NCBI RefSeq assembly: GCF_001653515.1
Contig: NZ_LYOY01000001.1
Coordinates: 496,001 to 560,000 of the forward strand
Source: Streptomyces sp. ERV7
GTDB taxonomy: Bacteria; Actinomycetota; Actinomycetes; Streptomycetales; Streptomycetaceae
Length of the DNA: 64,000 bases
Direction: 5' to 3'
In this document: piece by piece, positions 36,313-44,157 of the stretch
Layout of the letters: each line of letters begins with the position of its first letter
Numbering within the stretch: the first letter of the stretch is position 1
Notes under the pieces: generated by a model
What the model was told of the DNA's origin: nothing
What the model saw: only the letters and a program-made list of their open reading frames with translations
Database searches by the model: none
Translations under genes and position numbers: made by a program

Positions 36313-36334
36313 GGCGGCGCTCTAGGGTGGCCCG

Positions 36335-37130
36335 ATGAGCATGACGACACCGCCCGGCTGGTACCCGGATCCGGGCACCCCCGTGCTGGAGCGCTGGTGG
36401 GACGGCACCGCCTGGACCGGGCACACCAGGGCCGCCGGTCAGCAGGCGGTGCCGCCGCCCACCGTTCCGCTGGGGCCCGTCGCATCGCCGACCGTGCCCG
36501 TGGGGCCCGTCGCCGCGCAGCCCCGGCCGCGCGGGCGGGGTCCGGTGATCACCGCGGTGGTGGCCGCCGCGGTGCTCGTCACGGCGCTGGTGGCCGGGGT
36601 CGTCGTCCTGAACGGGGACGACGACGGGGAACCGGCGGCCGCCGCCACGTCGAGCGGCGGCGCCGCCACGACGGCCTCGCCGGTGCGGAGCACGGCCCCC
36701 GCGCCGCCGCCCTCGCCCAGTGACGACCCGAACCTCCTGGTCGACCAGCTCAACGGCATCACCCTGCCGGTCCTGCCGGGCTGGGAGAAGCCCGAATCCA
36801 GGATCGGCGGCCTGCCCACCATGCAGACCAAGGACACCTTCGACTGCCCGGGCGACTCCGGTGCCTTCTGCCACCACGCCACCGTCGACACCCGTACGCC
36901 GACCCGCACCGACCTCAGGACCGCCGAGGCCCTCGCCAGGCACGACGTCGTGGAGGCGGCCGACACCGCGTTCGGCGAGGACGCCCTCGGCCGACGGCGC
37001 TACGGCGGGATCGTCTCGCACCGCGAGGTGAGGTCCGCGTCCGTGGTGGTCGCCGGGCGCACCGGGTACCTGGTGCGCTGGAGCGTGAAGACGGGTGCGG
37101 GGCCCGGCGGTTACGTCCAGTCGCTGGCCG
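36335..37130 (+). pseudogene. DUF2510 membrane protein, C-terminally truncated at a scar
   Basis: The N-terminus is a DUF2510 domain (PPGWYPDPGTPVLERWWDGTAWTGHTR), then a Pro-rich linker, one membrane helix (VITAVVAAAVLVTALVAGVVVL) and an extracellular domain up to GAGPGGYVQSLA. Family similarity stops there, near 37130. The open frame runs on to 38530 but overlaps the STAND ATPase in another frame and reads as low-complexity Arg/Gly/Pro sequence. The expected end of the extracellular domain is missing. It might still be translated as an aberrant fusion. Confidence 0.7.
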
Positions 37131-37160
37131 CCCCCCACCGGGCCGCCGTCCCCCGCGCCC

Positions 37161-39131
37161 ATGGCACCCCTGCCGAGCGCTTCCGGCGGCCGGGGCTCCC
37201 TGCCGCGCTCCCCGGGCGGCTTCACCGGCCGTGCGGCCCAACTCGCCCGGCTCGACGCGCTGACCGACGAGGACTCCCCGGTCTGCCTGGTCACGGGCCC
37301 CGCCGGCGTCGGCAAGTCCGCGCTCGCCGTGCACTGGGCCCACCACAACGCCGACCGCTTCCCCGACGGCCTGCTCTTCGCGGACCTGGGCGGGTTCGGG
37401 GCACGCGGTCCGGCGGACGGGGAACTCGTGCTCCAGGGGTTCCTGCGGCGGCTCGGGGTGGCCCCGCAGCACATACCGGACTCGGCCGAGGGCGCCGGTG
37501 CGCTGTACCGGGAGCTGACCGGGGACCGCCGCGTCCTGGTGGTGCTCGACGACGCGGGCTCCTCGGCACACGTGCGCCCCCTGCTGCCCGGCGGAGCACG
37601 CTGCGTCACCCTGGTCACCTCACGGGACCGGCTGGGGGGACTGGTCGTCTCCGAGGCGGCGCGGCCCGTACCGGTCGACGTCCTGGACGACGGCGACTCC
37701 ACGGCCCTGCTGGTCTCCGTACTCGGTGCCCGGCGCGTCGCCGCCGAGCCCGCCGCCGCACGACGCCTGGCCGGGCTGTGCGGCGGACTGCCGCTGGCGC
37801 TGCGCGTGGTGGCGGCCCGGCTGGCCTATCAGCCGGACACCTCCCTGGAGCGGATGGCCGCACAACTCCTCGACGGGGACCGGAGACTGGACCTGCTGTC
37901 CGTCGACGACCGGGGGCCGCGCGCCGCGCTCGGCGCCTCCCTGCGTCATATCGCGCCCATCGACCGCCGGATGCTGTACGCCCTGTCCTCGCACCCGGGC
38001 GGACGGATCGACGTCCACGCGGCGGCGGCCCTGGCCGGGACCACCGAGGAGGCCGCCCTGGGCGCGCTCGACACCCTGGCCGGCGCGCACCTCGTGGTGG
38101 AGGAGCGCGACGGCGACTGGTCCCTGCACGACCTGATCCGCCTCTGCGCCCGCACCGCCGGACCGCACACACAGGACAGCGCGGCGGGGCCGGAAGCGGA
38201 CGGCGCGCTGCGGCGGCTGGTGGACCTGCTGCTGCACACCTGTCTGGCCGCCGCCGAGGCGGCCGAACCGGCGTCCCAGGTGTGCTGCGCCCTGCCGCCG
38301 GGGACCTGGATCCCGTACTGCCGCGCGGAGTTCACCTCCCGCCCCCAGGCTCTGGACTGGTACGCCGACCAGCGCGAACTGCTCGCCCGGACGGTCACCG
38401 CGGCCCGTGCCGAGGGGCTGCACGCGCAGGCGTGGCGGCTGGGCATCCTGCAGTGGCCGCTGATGATCCTGCGCCCGCGCGACGAGTGGTGCCCCCTGCT
38501 CACCGACACGCTCGACTCCGTCCAGCGTGATCCGCACGCGGCCGGGGGCGACGGCGAGTCGCGGGTCCGCGCGCTGCTCGGCTGGCTGCTGATCGAGCAG
38601 GACCGGCTGCCCGAGGCCCTGCGGCAGCTGGAGCCGGCCCCCGCGATGGCCGCCGATCCGGTCTCCGAGGCGACGGCCCGGATCAACCTCGGTATGGCGT
38701 ACGCCCGGGCCGGCGAGCCCCGCCCGGCCCGCGCCCAGTGTCTGCGCGCACTGGCCCTCGCGGCGCGCCGCGGCCATCTGCCGACCCAGCGCCTGGCCCT
38801 GCAGCACCTCGCCCGGATCGCCCTCGACGGCGGTCGCCCCGAACAGGCGCTGGCCCACACCCGGCACGCGCTCGCACTCACCTGCGAGCAGGAGATCGCC
38901 GGCCGGGTGTGGCTGCGCGTACAGAGCGGGCAGGCCCTGTGGGAGCTCGGCCGCACCGCCCAGGCACTGGTGGAACTGGAGGAGTCGGCCGGGCAGGCGG
39001 AGGCGCACGGCCTCGACGAGACGGCCGGGCACGCGCTGGAACTGCTCTCGCGGATCACCGGCTCCCGGGAGTACGCCGAACGCCGCGCCGCGGTGGCCGC
39101 ACGGGCGGGGCAAGCGGCACGGCGGCCGTAA
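37161..39131 (+). CDS. NB-ARC/STAND ATPase with TPR repeats (AfsR-like, lacking the SARP DNA-binding domain)
   Basis: About 656 residues from the ATG at 37161. After a short linker, GGFTGRAAQLARLDAL leads into an NB-ARC domain: P-loop VTGPAGVGKSALAVHWAH, RVLVVLDDAG Walker B, VTSRDRL sensor and GLCGGLPLALRVVAARLA. C-terminal TPR-like helices run from about 480 to 656. No ribosome site precedes the start, and the preceding gene breaks about 30 bases upstream, so an N-terminal BTAD/HTH domain may have been deleted. AfsR-type STAND proteins usually act as regulators; without the HTH it would need a partner. Confidence 0.8.
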   Translation: MAPLPSASGGRGSLPRSPGGFTGRAAQLARLDALTDEDSPVCLVTGPAGVGKSALAVHWAHHNADRFPDGLLFADLGGFGARGPADGELVLQGFLRRLGVAPQHIPDSAEGAGALYRELTGDRRVLVVLDDAGSSAHVRPLLPGGARCVTLVTSRDRLGGLVVSEAARPVPVDVLDDGDSTALLVSVLGARRVAAEPAAARRLAGLCGGLPLALRVVAARLAYQPDTSLERMAAQLLDGDRRLDLLSVDDRGPRAALGASLRHIAPIDRRMLYALSSHPGGRIDVHAAAALAGTTEEAALGALDTLAGAHLVVEERDGDWSLHDLIRLCARTAGPHTQDSAAGPEADGALRRLVDLLLHTCLAAAEAAEPASQVCCALPPGTWIPYCRAEFTSRPQALDWYADQRELLARTVTAARAEGLHAQAWRLGILQWPLMILRPRDEWCPLLTDTLDSVQRDPHAAGGDGESRVRALLGWLLIEQDRLPEALRQLEPAPAMAADPVSEATARINLGMAYARAGEPRPARAQCLRALALAARRGHLPTQRLALQHLARIALDGGRPEQALAHTRHALALTCEQEIAGRVWLRVQSGQALWELGRTAQALVELEESAGQAEAHGLDETAGHALELLSRITGSREYAERRAAVAARAGQAARRP

Positions 39132-39240
39132 GCGGGGCGTCAGCGGTACGTCGGCGAAACGTGGGCGGGCCCCGCAATGCTCGTCACGTCCCTGACAGAC
39201 ACAGCCGCACGCGGCACACACCGAACGGTGGACCTGGCTC

Positions 39241-39471
39241 ATGCGCATGCGAAAGACCGCTACCGGATCTCTGCTCCTGGCCGCACTCCTGCTCGGCGGT
39301 GCCACCGCCGAGTCGGCGCAGGCGGCCGGCTTCCGGATGTTCGGCGGCCACTACAGCACGTACACCGCGTGCAGCACGGCCGGTTCGCTCAGCATCGGCA
39401 TGGGGCTGTTCAGCCGCTACGAGTGCGTGGACGACGGGCGCGACCAGTTCGACCTGTACTACGTGAGCTGA
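39241..39471 (+). CDS. Small secreted protein
   Basis: A 76-residue protein with a clear signal peptide (RKTATGSLLLAALLLGGATA, cleavage near SAQAA). The mature part of about 48 residues has two cysteines (TACST and YECVD) that could form one disulfide, and is rich in Gly, Ser and Tyr. It opens a run of three secreted proteins on the same strand. No family recognised. Confidence 0.7.
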   Translation: MRMRKTATGSLLLAALLLGGATAESAQAAGFRMFGGHYSTYTACSTAGSLSIGMGLFSRYECVDDGRDQFDLYYVS

Positions 39472-39647
39472 TCACCGGGCCCGGCTGAACCGACCACCCA
39501 GCCGAGCTGGCCCTCCGTCACACAGCACAGCGCAGAACGGCACAGCGCAGCGCGGCTCCACGCCGCGCGCCCCTGCCCGCCCGGCCGAGGTTCCCGGCCC
39601 CGGCGGGACCACCACCCCTCTCCCCCTTCCCGGAAGGCGTTTCCACC

Positions 39648-40538
39648 ATGTCCGTACGCTCCGCACGTCCCGCACGCCGCCCCGCACGCCGGCGAGCCGT
39701 GGCCCTGGCCGTGACCGCCCTGGCCGGTGCCGGCGCGAGCCTCGCCCCGGCCGCGCAGGCCGCGACCGCCGCCGCCTCCAGCACGTCCTCCACCGTCAGC
39801 GCGTCGTCCGCCCGCAGTGTGGGCGTGGCCTTCAGCAACAGCACCGACCAGCAGTTGCAGCGCACCTACTCCAGCCTCTCGCACGGCTGCTGGGACGACG
39901 ACAACCTCCCGCCGGACTTCGTGGCCAAGCACACCAGCCCCTCCTGGGGCAGCCACTCCTGCGGGATGCTCACGGGCACCGAGGGATACACCAACTACCG
40001 GATCCTGGGCACCGAGCTGGAGGTGCGGACCCACTGGAACAACCCGTACTCGGGCAGCAACGCCTACTGGTGCGAGGCGCCGTCCGGCTACAAATGCGCG
40101 ATCAACGGCGGCGCGGGCAACAACGCCAACGTCACCATGACACTCACCGGCGGCCCCGCGGCACTCAAGGCGCGTACCTCCGCCGCCACCCCGCTGCGGA
40201 GCACCAGGGTCGCCCTGACGAACGACTCGGGCCGTTCGCTCGCGCGGACCGGGGCAAGCCTGTCGCACGGCATCTGGAGCGACAACTCGCTGCCGCCCTC
40301 CCTCATCATCCCCAGCGGCACCGGCATCTGGACCAGCGAGTCCGACGGCTTCATGACCGGTACCGAGGGACGGGCCACGTACACGATGTCGGGCGGTGGC
40401 ACCGTCTCGATCAGCTGGAACAACCCGTTCGCCGGCGGCAACAGCTACAACTGCAGCGTCCCCGCCGGGTTCGTGTGCGACCGCTGGGGCGGCGACGGCA
40501 AGAACACGCGCGTCGACTTCCGGGTCCGCCAGGCCTGA
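39648..40538 (+). CDS. Secreted protein with two tandem ET79-like crystal-toxin (aegerolysin-type) domains
   Basis: 296 residues with a signal peptide (cleavage near AAQAAT, about residue 39) and two homologous domains. Domain 1 (about 57-167) and domain 2 (about 185-295) share LSHGCWDDDNLPP/LSHGIWSDNSLPP, MLTGTEG/FMTGTEG and HWNNPYSGSNAYWC/SWNNPFAGGNSYNC. This pattern is what I recall for the Bacillus thuringiensis crystal protein ET79 family, related to aegerolysins that bind membrane lipids. Each domain carries a Cys pair. GGAAGG is 9 bases before the ATG. A ribosome-inactivating protein gene follows after 61 bases. Confidence 0.78.
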   Translation: MSVRSARPARRPARRRAVALAVTALAGAGASLAPAAQAATAAASSTSSTVSASSARSVGVAFSNSTDQQLQRTYSSLSHGCWDDDNLPPDFVAKHTSPSWGSHSCGMLTGTEGYTNYRILGTELEVRTHWNNPYSGSNAYWCEAPSGYKCAINGGAGNNANVTMTLTGGPAALKARTSAATPLRSTRVALTNDSGRSLARTGASLSHGIWSDNSLPPSLIIPSGTGIWTSESDGFMTGTEGRATYTMSGGGTVSISWNNPFAGGNSYNCSVPAGFVCDRWGGDGKNTRVDFRVRQA

Positions 40539-40599
40539 CCGGCCCCCACACCGCCGCAGGCCCGACCCAGCACGCGACCTTCCCCGTAAGGAACACCCC

Positions 40600-41469
40600 A
40601 TGCGCAAGGAAATACCCGCCTTCCTGCTCACCGCCGCCCTGCTCACCGGCGTGGCACCCGCCGCGGAGGCCGCCGACGGCCACGCACCCGCGGCGGCCGC
40701 CACGGTACGGCCCCAGGTGGCCCTGACCCCGTACTACTGGGACTTCTCCCAGACCGACGACGCCACGGTCCGCAGCAACTACGGCCAGGCCGTCAACCGG
40801 CTGCGCACGGCGGTCGGCCACCACCTCCCGGCCGACCCGTCGCTGCTGGAGACCAGCGACCGCCAGGACATCGCCACACTGATCGTGATCCTCCCCGACC
40901 GCCGCCAGGTCAACCTCCACTACACCGCCGACAACCTCTACCTGCGCGGCTTCTCGGTCGGCAACGAGCGGGTGGTGCAGTTCAACGACTTCGACCTGGG
41001 CCACGAGTTGGACCGCTCCTCGCGCGTCCTGCCGTTCAACGGCCGGTACGGGAGGGAGCACGGGCACCTTGAGGCCAACTCGTCCCGTACGCGTGCCCAG
41101 ATCACCTTCGACCGCGCCACGCTCGCCGGCCAGCTGTCGGACCTGTACAACTTCGCGACCGACTCGGGGGGTGTCAGCAACCAGAGAGTGGCCACGGCGG
41201 CACTCACCCTCGCGGCCGCGACATCCGAGGCGGCTCGCCTCCAGCCGGTGTACCAGGGCATCCTCAACGCGATTCCGGACGGCGGCGACCATGGCACCCA
41301 GTCCGCCGACAACCTTGCGCTGGAGAACGACTGGAGCACGCTGACGGGCTTCACCCGCCAGCTTCTGAGAGGCGAGAACCCCCGCGAGCTGAGGGTGGGA
41401 AGCCGCCGGTTCCGCAACATCCAGGACGTCCGCAACGTCTTGGTCATGCTCCTGTCCACCAAGCAGTGA
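40600..41469 (+). CDS. Secreted ribosome-inactivating protein (rRNA N-glycosylase, type 1 RIP-like)
   Basis: 289 residues with a signal peptide (PAFLLTAALLTGVAPAAEAA). All five canonical RIP active-site residues can be placed: Tyr114 (DNLYLRGF), Tyr150 (LPFNGRYGREHGHLE), Glu210 and Arg213 (TSEAARLQPV) and Trp245 (LENDWSTLTG). RIPs remove the sarcin-ricin-loop adenine from large rRNA. Plant and Shiga enzymes are the prototypes, and Streptomyces homologues are known. There is no lectin B chain; the upstream ET79-like protein could be a membrane-binding partner (inference). AAGGAAC precedes the ATG. Confidence 0.92.
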   Translation: MRKEIPAFLLTAALLTGVAPAAEAADGHAPAAAATVRPQVALTPYYWDFSQTDDATVRSNYGQAVNRLRTAVGHHLPADPSLLETSDRQDIATLIVILPDRRQVNLHYTADNLYLRGFSVGNERVVQFNDFDLGHELDRSSRVLPFNGRYGREHGHLEANSSRTRAQITFDRATLAGQLSDLYNFATDSGGVSNQRVATAALTLAAATSEAARLQPVYQGILNAIPDGGDHGTQSADNLALENDWSTLTGFTRQLLRGENPRELRVGSRRFRNIQDVRNVLVMLLSTKQ

Positions 41470-41648
41470 GCCGACGCGGCCCCGGGGGTCAGCTCCGGGG
41501 CCGCCGCCCACGGGCCGAGTGGCCGTCGAAGCGACGTACGCGGTCGCGGGGCAGCCAGAAGTCCGGCCAGCGCAACCACTCGGTGTGCCAGGGGACTTCG
41601 GAAGGAGGTGTACCCACTCCTTGCCACTTTCAACTTATAGCGCAGTGG

Positions 41649-41668
41649 GGGGCTTGCCGCAAGGCCCC
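41649..41668 (+). promoter_or_regulatory. Rifamycin-associated element (RAE)
   Basis: GGGGCTTGCCGCAAGGCCCC is an imperfect inverted repeat that agrees with the RAE consensus as I remember it. RAEs lie upstream of actinomycete rifamycin-inactivation genes (glycosyltransferase, phosphotransferase, monooxygenase, ADP-ribosyltransferase) and helR and make them rifamycin-inducible. It stands about 80 bases before the glycosyltransferase stub and 220 before helR. Confidence 0.88.
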
Positions 41669-41729
41669 GGGGGTGGGGCAGAATCGCGCATCGAGCTCAG
41701 AAGCTGCAGGCAAGAGGGGGATTCACGAA

Positions 41730-41885
41730 GTGCGTGTGTTGTTGTCGGTTCACAGGTCGTGGGGAGACACCGAGCCGGTGGGAGGGGTCGCGCCGACGTC
41801 ACGGGCGCACGGCACCGGACCGCGGGTGTGCGCGCCGTCGTTCCCCGCGGCCGAGGCCGCGAGCCCCGCCCCGGATCGGAGCTGA
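41730..41885 (+). pseudogene. N-terminal remnant of an MGT-type glycosyltransferase, probably rifamycin glycosyltransferase (rgt)
   Basis: From a GTG with a good upstream ribosome site the frame reads VRVLLSVHRSWGDTEPVGGV, then a decayed stretch with RVCAPSFPAAEAA, and stops at 41885. This parallels the conserved start of macrolide/rifamycin-type glycosyltransferases (MRVLLS-GSRGDVEP-VGLA, then GAEVRVCAPPD). Full enzymes are about 400 residues; here only about 50 decayed codons survive. Sitting directly behind an RAE, the most economical reading is a lost rgt gene whose promoter now drives helR. Confidence 0.68.
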
Positions 41886-41889
41886 TGAC

Positions 41890-44061
41890 ATGACCAACCT
41901 GACCACCAGCGCGTTCGACCTTCCCCAGCGGCTCTCCCTCAAGGCCGACCCGGCGCTGATCGGCGGCGACGAGCGGCACTTCGCGGCCATCGCGGAGAGC
42001 CTCGCGCAGTCGATCGCCGAGCTGTCCGACCGTCTTGAGGCCACCCGCCGCGCGCCCGGCGGTATAGGCCGGGAGGCCATGGACCGGGACATCGAGATCC
42101 ACCGCGTGACCGGTCGCCTGCGCACCCTGCGCCGCTTCGGCCTGGACCTGTGCCTCGGGCACTTCGTACACCAGGACGACAGCGAGCCCGTGTACATCGG
42201 GCGCCTCGGTCTCACCGACAGCACGGGGCGCCGGTTGCTCGTCGACTGGCGCTCCCCCGCGGCCGAGCCGTTCTTCGCGGCGACCCACGCCAACCCGATG
42301 GGCCTGACCAGCCGTCGCCGGTACCGGTGGACCCGCGGCCGTATCAACGACTACTGGGACGAGGTGTTCACCGCCGAGGGGCTGGAGGGGCGCGCCGCAC
42401 TCGACGACCAGTCCGCGTTCATCGCCAGCCTGGGCGGCAACCGGTCGGCCCGGATGCGGGACGTGCTCTCCACCATCCAGTCCGACCAGGACGCCATCAT
42501 CCGCGCGGGTTCGCGCGGCGCTCTCGTCGTCGACGGCGGCCCGGGTACGGGCAAGACCGTCGTCGCCCTGCACCGCGCCGCCCATCTGCTCTACTCCGAC
42601 CCCCGTCTCGGTCACCGCCGGGGCGGTGTGCTGTTCGTCGGCCCGCACCGGCCCTATCTGGACTACGTCGCCGACGTCCTGCCCAGCCTCGGCGAGGAGG
42701 GCGTGCAGACCTGCCTCGTACGGGATTTGGTCACCGAGGGAGCCTCGGCGGGCACCGAGACCGACCCGGACGTGGCCCGGCTGAAGTCGTCCGCGGACAT
42801 GACGAAGGCGATCGAGCCGGCCGTAGCCATGTACGAGGAGCCGCCCACCAAGGGGATGACGGTCTCCACCCACTGGTCCGACGTGTGGCTCAGCGCCCAG
42901 GACTGGGCCGACGCCTTCGCGGCCGTGGAGCCCGGCACCCCGCACAACGAGGCGCGCGACCAGATACGTGAGGAACTGCTCACGATCCTGATGGACAAGC
43001 ACGCGGAGGAGTACGAGGACGACGACGAGGTCTCGCCCCAGTTGCTCCGCAGGTCGCTGCTCCAGAACCGGGAGCTGATGGGAACCTTCAACCGCGCCTG
43101 GCCGATGCTGGAGGCCACCGACCTCGTCGGCGACCTGTGGTCGGTGCCCGCGTATCTGCGCAAGTGCGCCCCCTGGCTCGGCGCCGACGAGGTACGCAGG
43201 CTCCAGCGCGCGGACTCCCAGGCCTGGACGGTGTCCGACCTGCCGCTCCTGGACGCCGCACGCCAGCGGCTCGGCGACGCGGAGGCGTCCGTGCGCAATC
43301 AGCGGCGCGAGGCCGCCACCGCCACCGAACGCGCCCGTCGGGCCGAGGCGATGGCCAGCATGCTGCAGAACGTCGAGATCGACGAGAGCGAGGGCGCGCT
43401 GGGGATGCTGCACGGGCGGGATATGCAGGACACCCTGATCGACGAGAGCGCGCTGCCCACCGCCGAACCGGATCTGCTGGCCGGGCCGTTCGCCCATGTC
43501 ATCGTGGACGAGGCGCAGGAACTGACCGACGCCGAGTGGCAGATGCTGCTGCTGCGCTGCCCCTCCCGGAGCTTCACCATCGTGGGCGACCGGGCCCAGG
43601 CCCGGCACGGCTTCACGGAGCCGTGGCAGGAACGGCTGGAGCGGATCGGCCTCGACCGGATCGAGGTGGCCTCCCTGAGCGTCAACTACCGGACACCCGA
43701 AGAGGTCATGACCGAGGCCGAGCCGGTCATCCGGGCCGCGCTCCCCGACGCCAACGTGCCGACCTCGATCCGCAGCAGCGGCCTCCCCGTCCTGCACGGC
43801 TCGGTGGCGGAGCTGGACGAGATCCTCGACGGCTGGCTCGCGGCCCACGACGAGGGCGTGGCCTGTGTCATCGGCGCCCCCCGGTTCCGGGAGACGCCCC
43901 GCGTACGCTCGTTGACGCCGACGCTGTCGAAGGGGCTGGAGTTCGACCTGGTCGTCCTCGTCGACCCCGACACGTACGGCAGCGGCATCGAAGGGGCCGT
44001 CGACCGCTATGTCGCGATGACCCGCGCGACCCGGCAGCTCGTCATCCTCACGAGCGCCTGA
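41890..44061 (+). CDS. helR: RNA polymerase recycling motor ATPase HelR (HelD-like, rifamycin tolerance)
   Basis: A 723-residue superfamily 1 UvrD/Rep-like ATPase of the HelD group. The N-terminal coiled arm (about 20-90) and IGRLGLTDSTGRRLLVDWRSP domain precede Walker A DGGPGTGKT (about 216). Walker B is in HVIVDEAQELTDAEW, followed by IVGDRAQARHGF, and GLEFDLVVLVDP/AMTRATRQLVILT at the end. HelR displaces rifamycins from RNA polymerase and so gives tolerance. The ATG at 41890 has GGAG upstream. The RAE at 41649 implies rifamycin induction. Confidence 0.92.
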   Translation: MTNLTTSAFDLPQRLSLKADPALIGGDERHFAAIAESLAQSIAELSDRLEATRRAPGGIGREAMDRDIEIHRVTGRLRTLRRFGLDLCLGHFVHQDDSEPVYIGRLGLTDSTGRRLLVDWRSPAAEPFFAATHANPMGLTSRRRYRWTRGRINDYWDEVFTAEGLEGRAALDDQSAFIASLGGNRSARMRDVLSTIQSDQDAIIRAGSRGALVVDGGPGTGKTVVALHRAAHLLYSDPRLGHRRGGVLFVGPHRPYLDYVADVLPSLGEEGVQTCLVRDLVTEGASAGTETDPDVARLKSSADMTKAIEPAVAMYEEPPTKGMTVSTHWSDVWLSAQDWADAFAAVEPGTPHNEARDQIREELLTILMDKHAEEYEDDDEVSPQLLRRSLLQNRELMGTFNRAWPMLEATDLVGDLWSVPAYLRKCAPWLGADEVRRLQRADSQAWTVSDLPLLDAARQRLGDAEASVRNQRREAATATERARRAEAMASMLQNVEIDESEGALGMLHGRDMQDTLIDESALPTAEPDLLAGPFAHVIVDEAQELTDAEWQMLLLRCPSRSFTIVGDRAQARHGFTEPWQERLERIGLDRIEVASLSVNYRTPEEVMTEAEPVIRAALPDANVPTSIRSSGLPVLHGSVAELDEILDGWLAAHDEGVACVIGAPRFRETPRVRSLTPTLSKGLEFDLVVLVDPDTYGSGIEGAVDRYVAMTRATRQLVILTSA

Positions 44062-44069
44062 CCCCCGGC

Positions 44070-44100
44070 ACCCCGCCGCACCGGAGACGTGTGGCGGGGT
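44070..44100 (+). terminator. Hairpin after helR
   Basis: ACCCCGCCGCAC and GTGTGGCGGGGT pair at 11 of 12 positions around a 7-base loop just past the helR stop. Confidence 0.6.
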
Positions 44101-44157
44101 ACCGCCCGTGCGGAAAACCCCTCGCCTCCCCCGTGCCGCGTCGTCGACCATGGCCGT

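Larger units (their letters stand above)
41470..41889 (+). other. helR upstream region: rifamycin-associated element plus glycosyltransferase remnant
   Basis: 420 bases between the RIP gene and helR. It contains the 20-bp rifamycin-associated element (41649-41668), AAGAGGGGG at 41712-41720 as a ribosome site, and a 52-codon glycosyltransferase N-terminal stub (41730-41885). Positions 41470-41600 show nothing recognisable. Confidence 0.7.

Noticed and set aside
37130..38530. Continuation of the DUF2510 frame for over 450 codons
   Set aside because: After the scar it reads Arg/Gly/Pro-rich sequence in the wrong frame of the STAND ATPase, so it is not counted as real protein.
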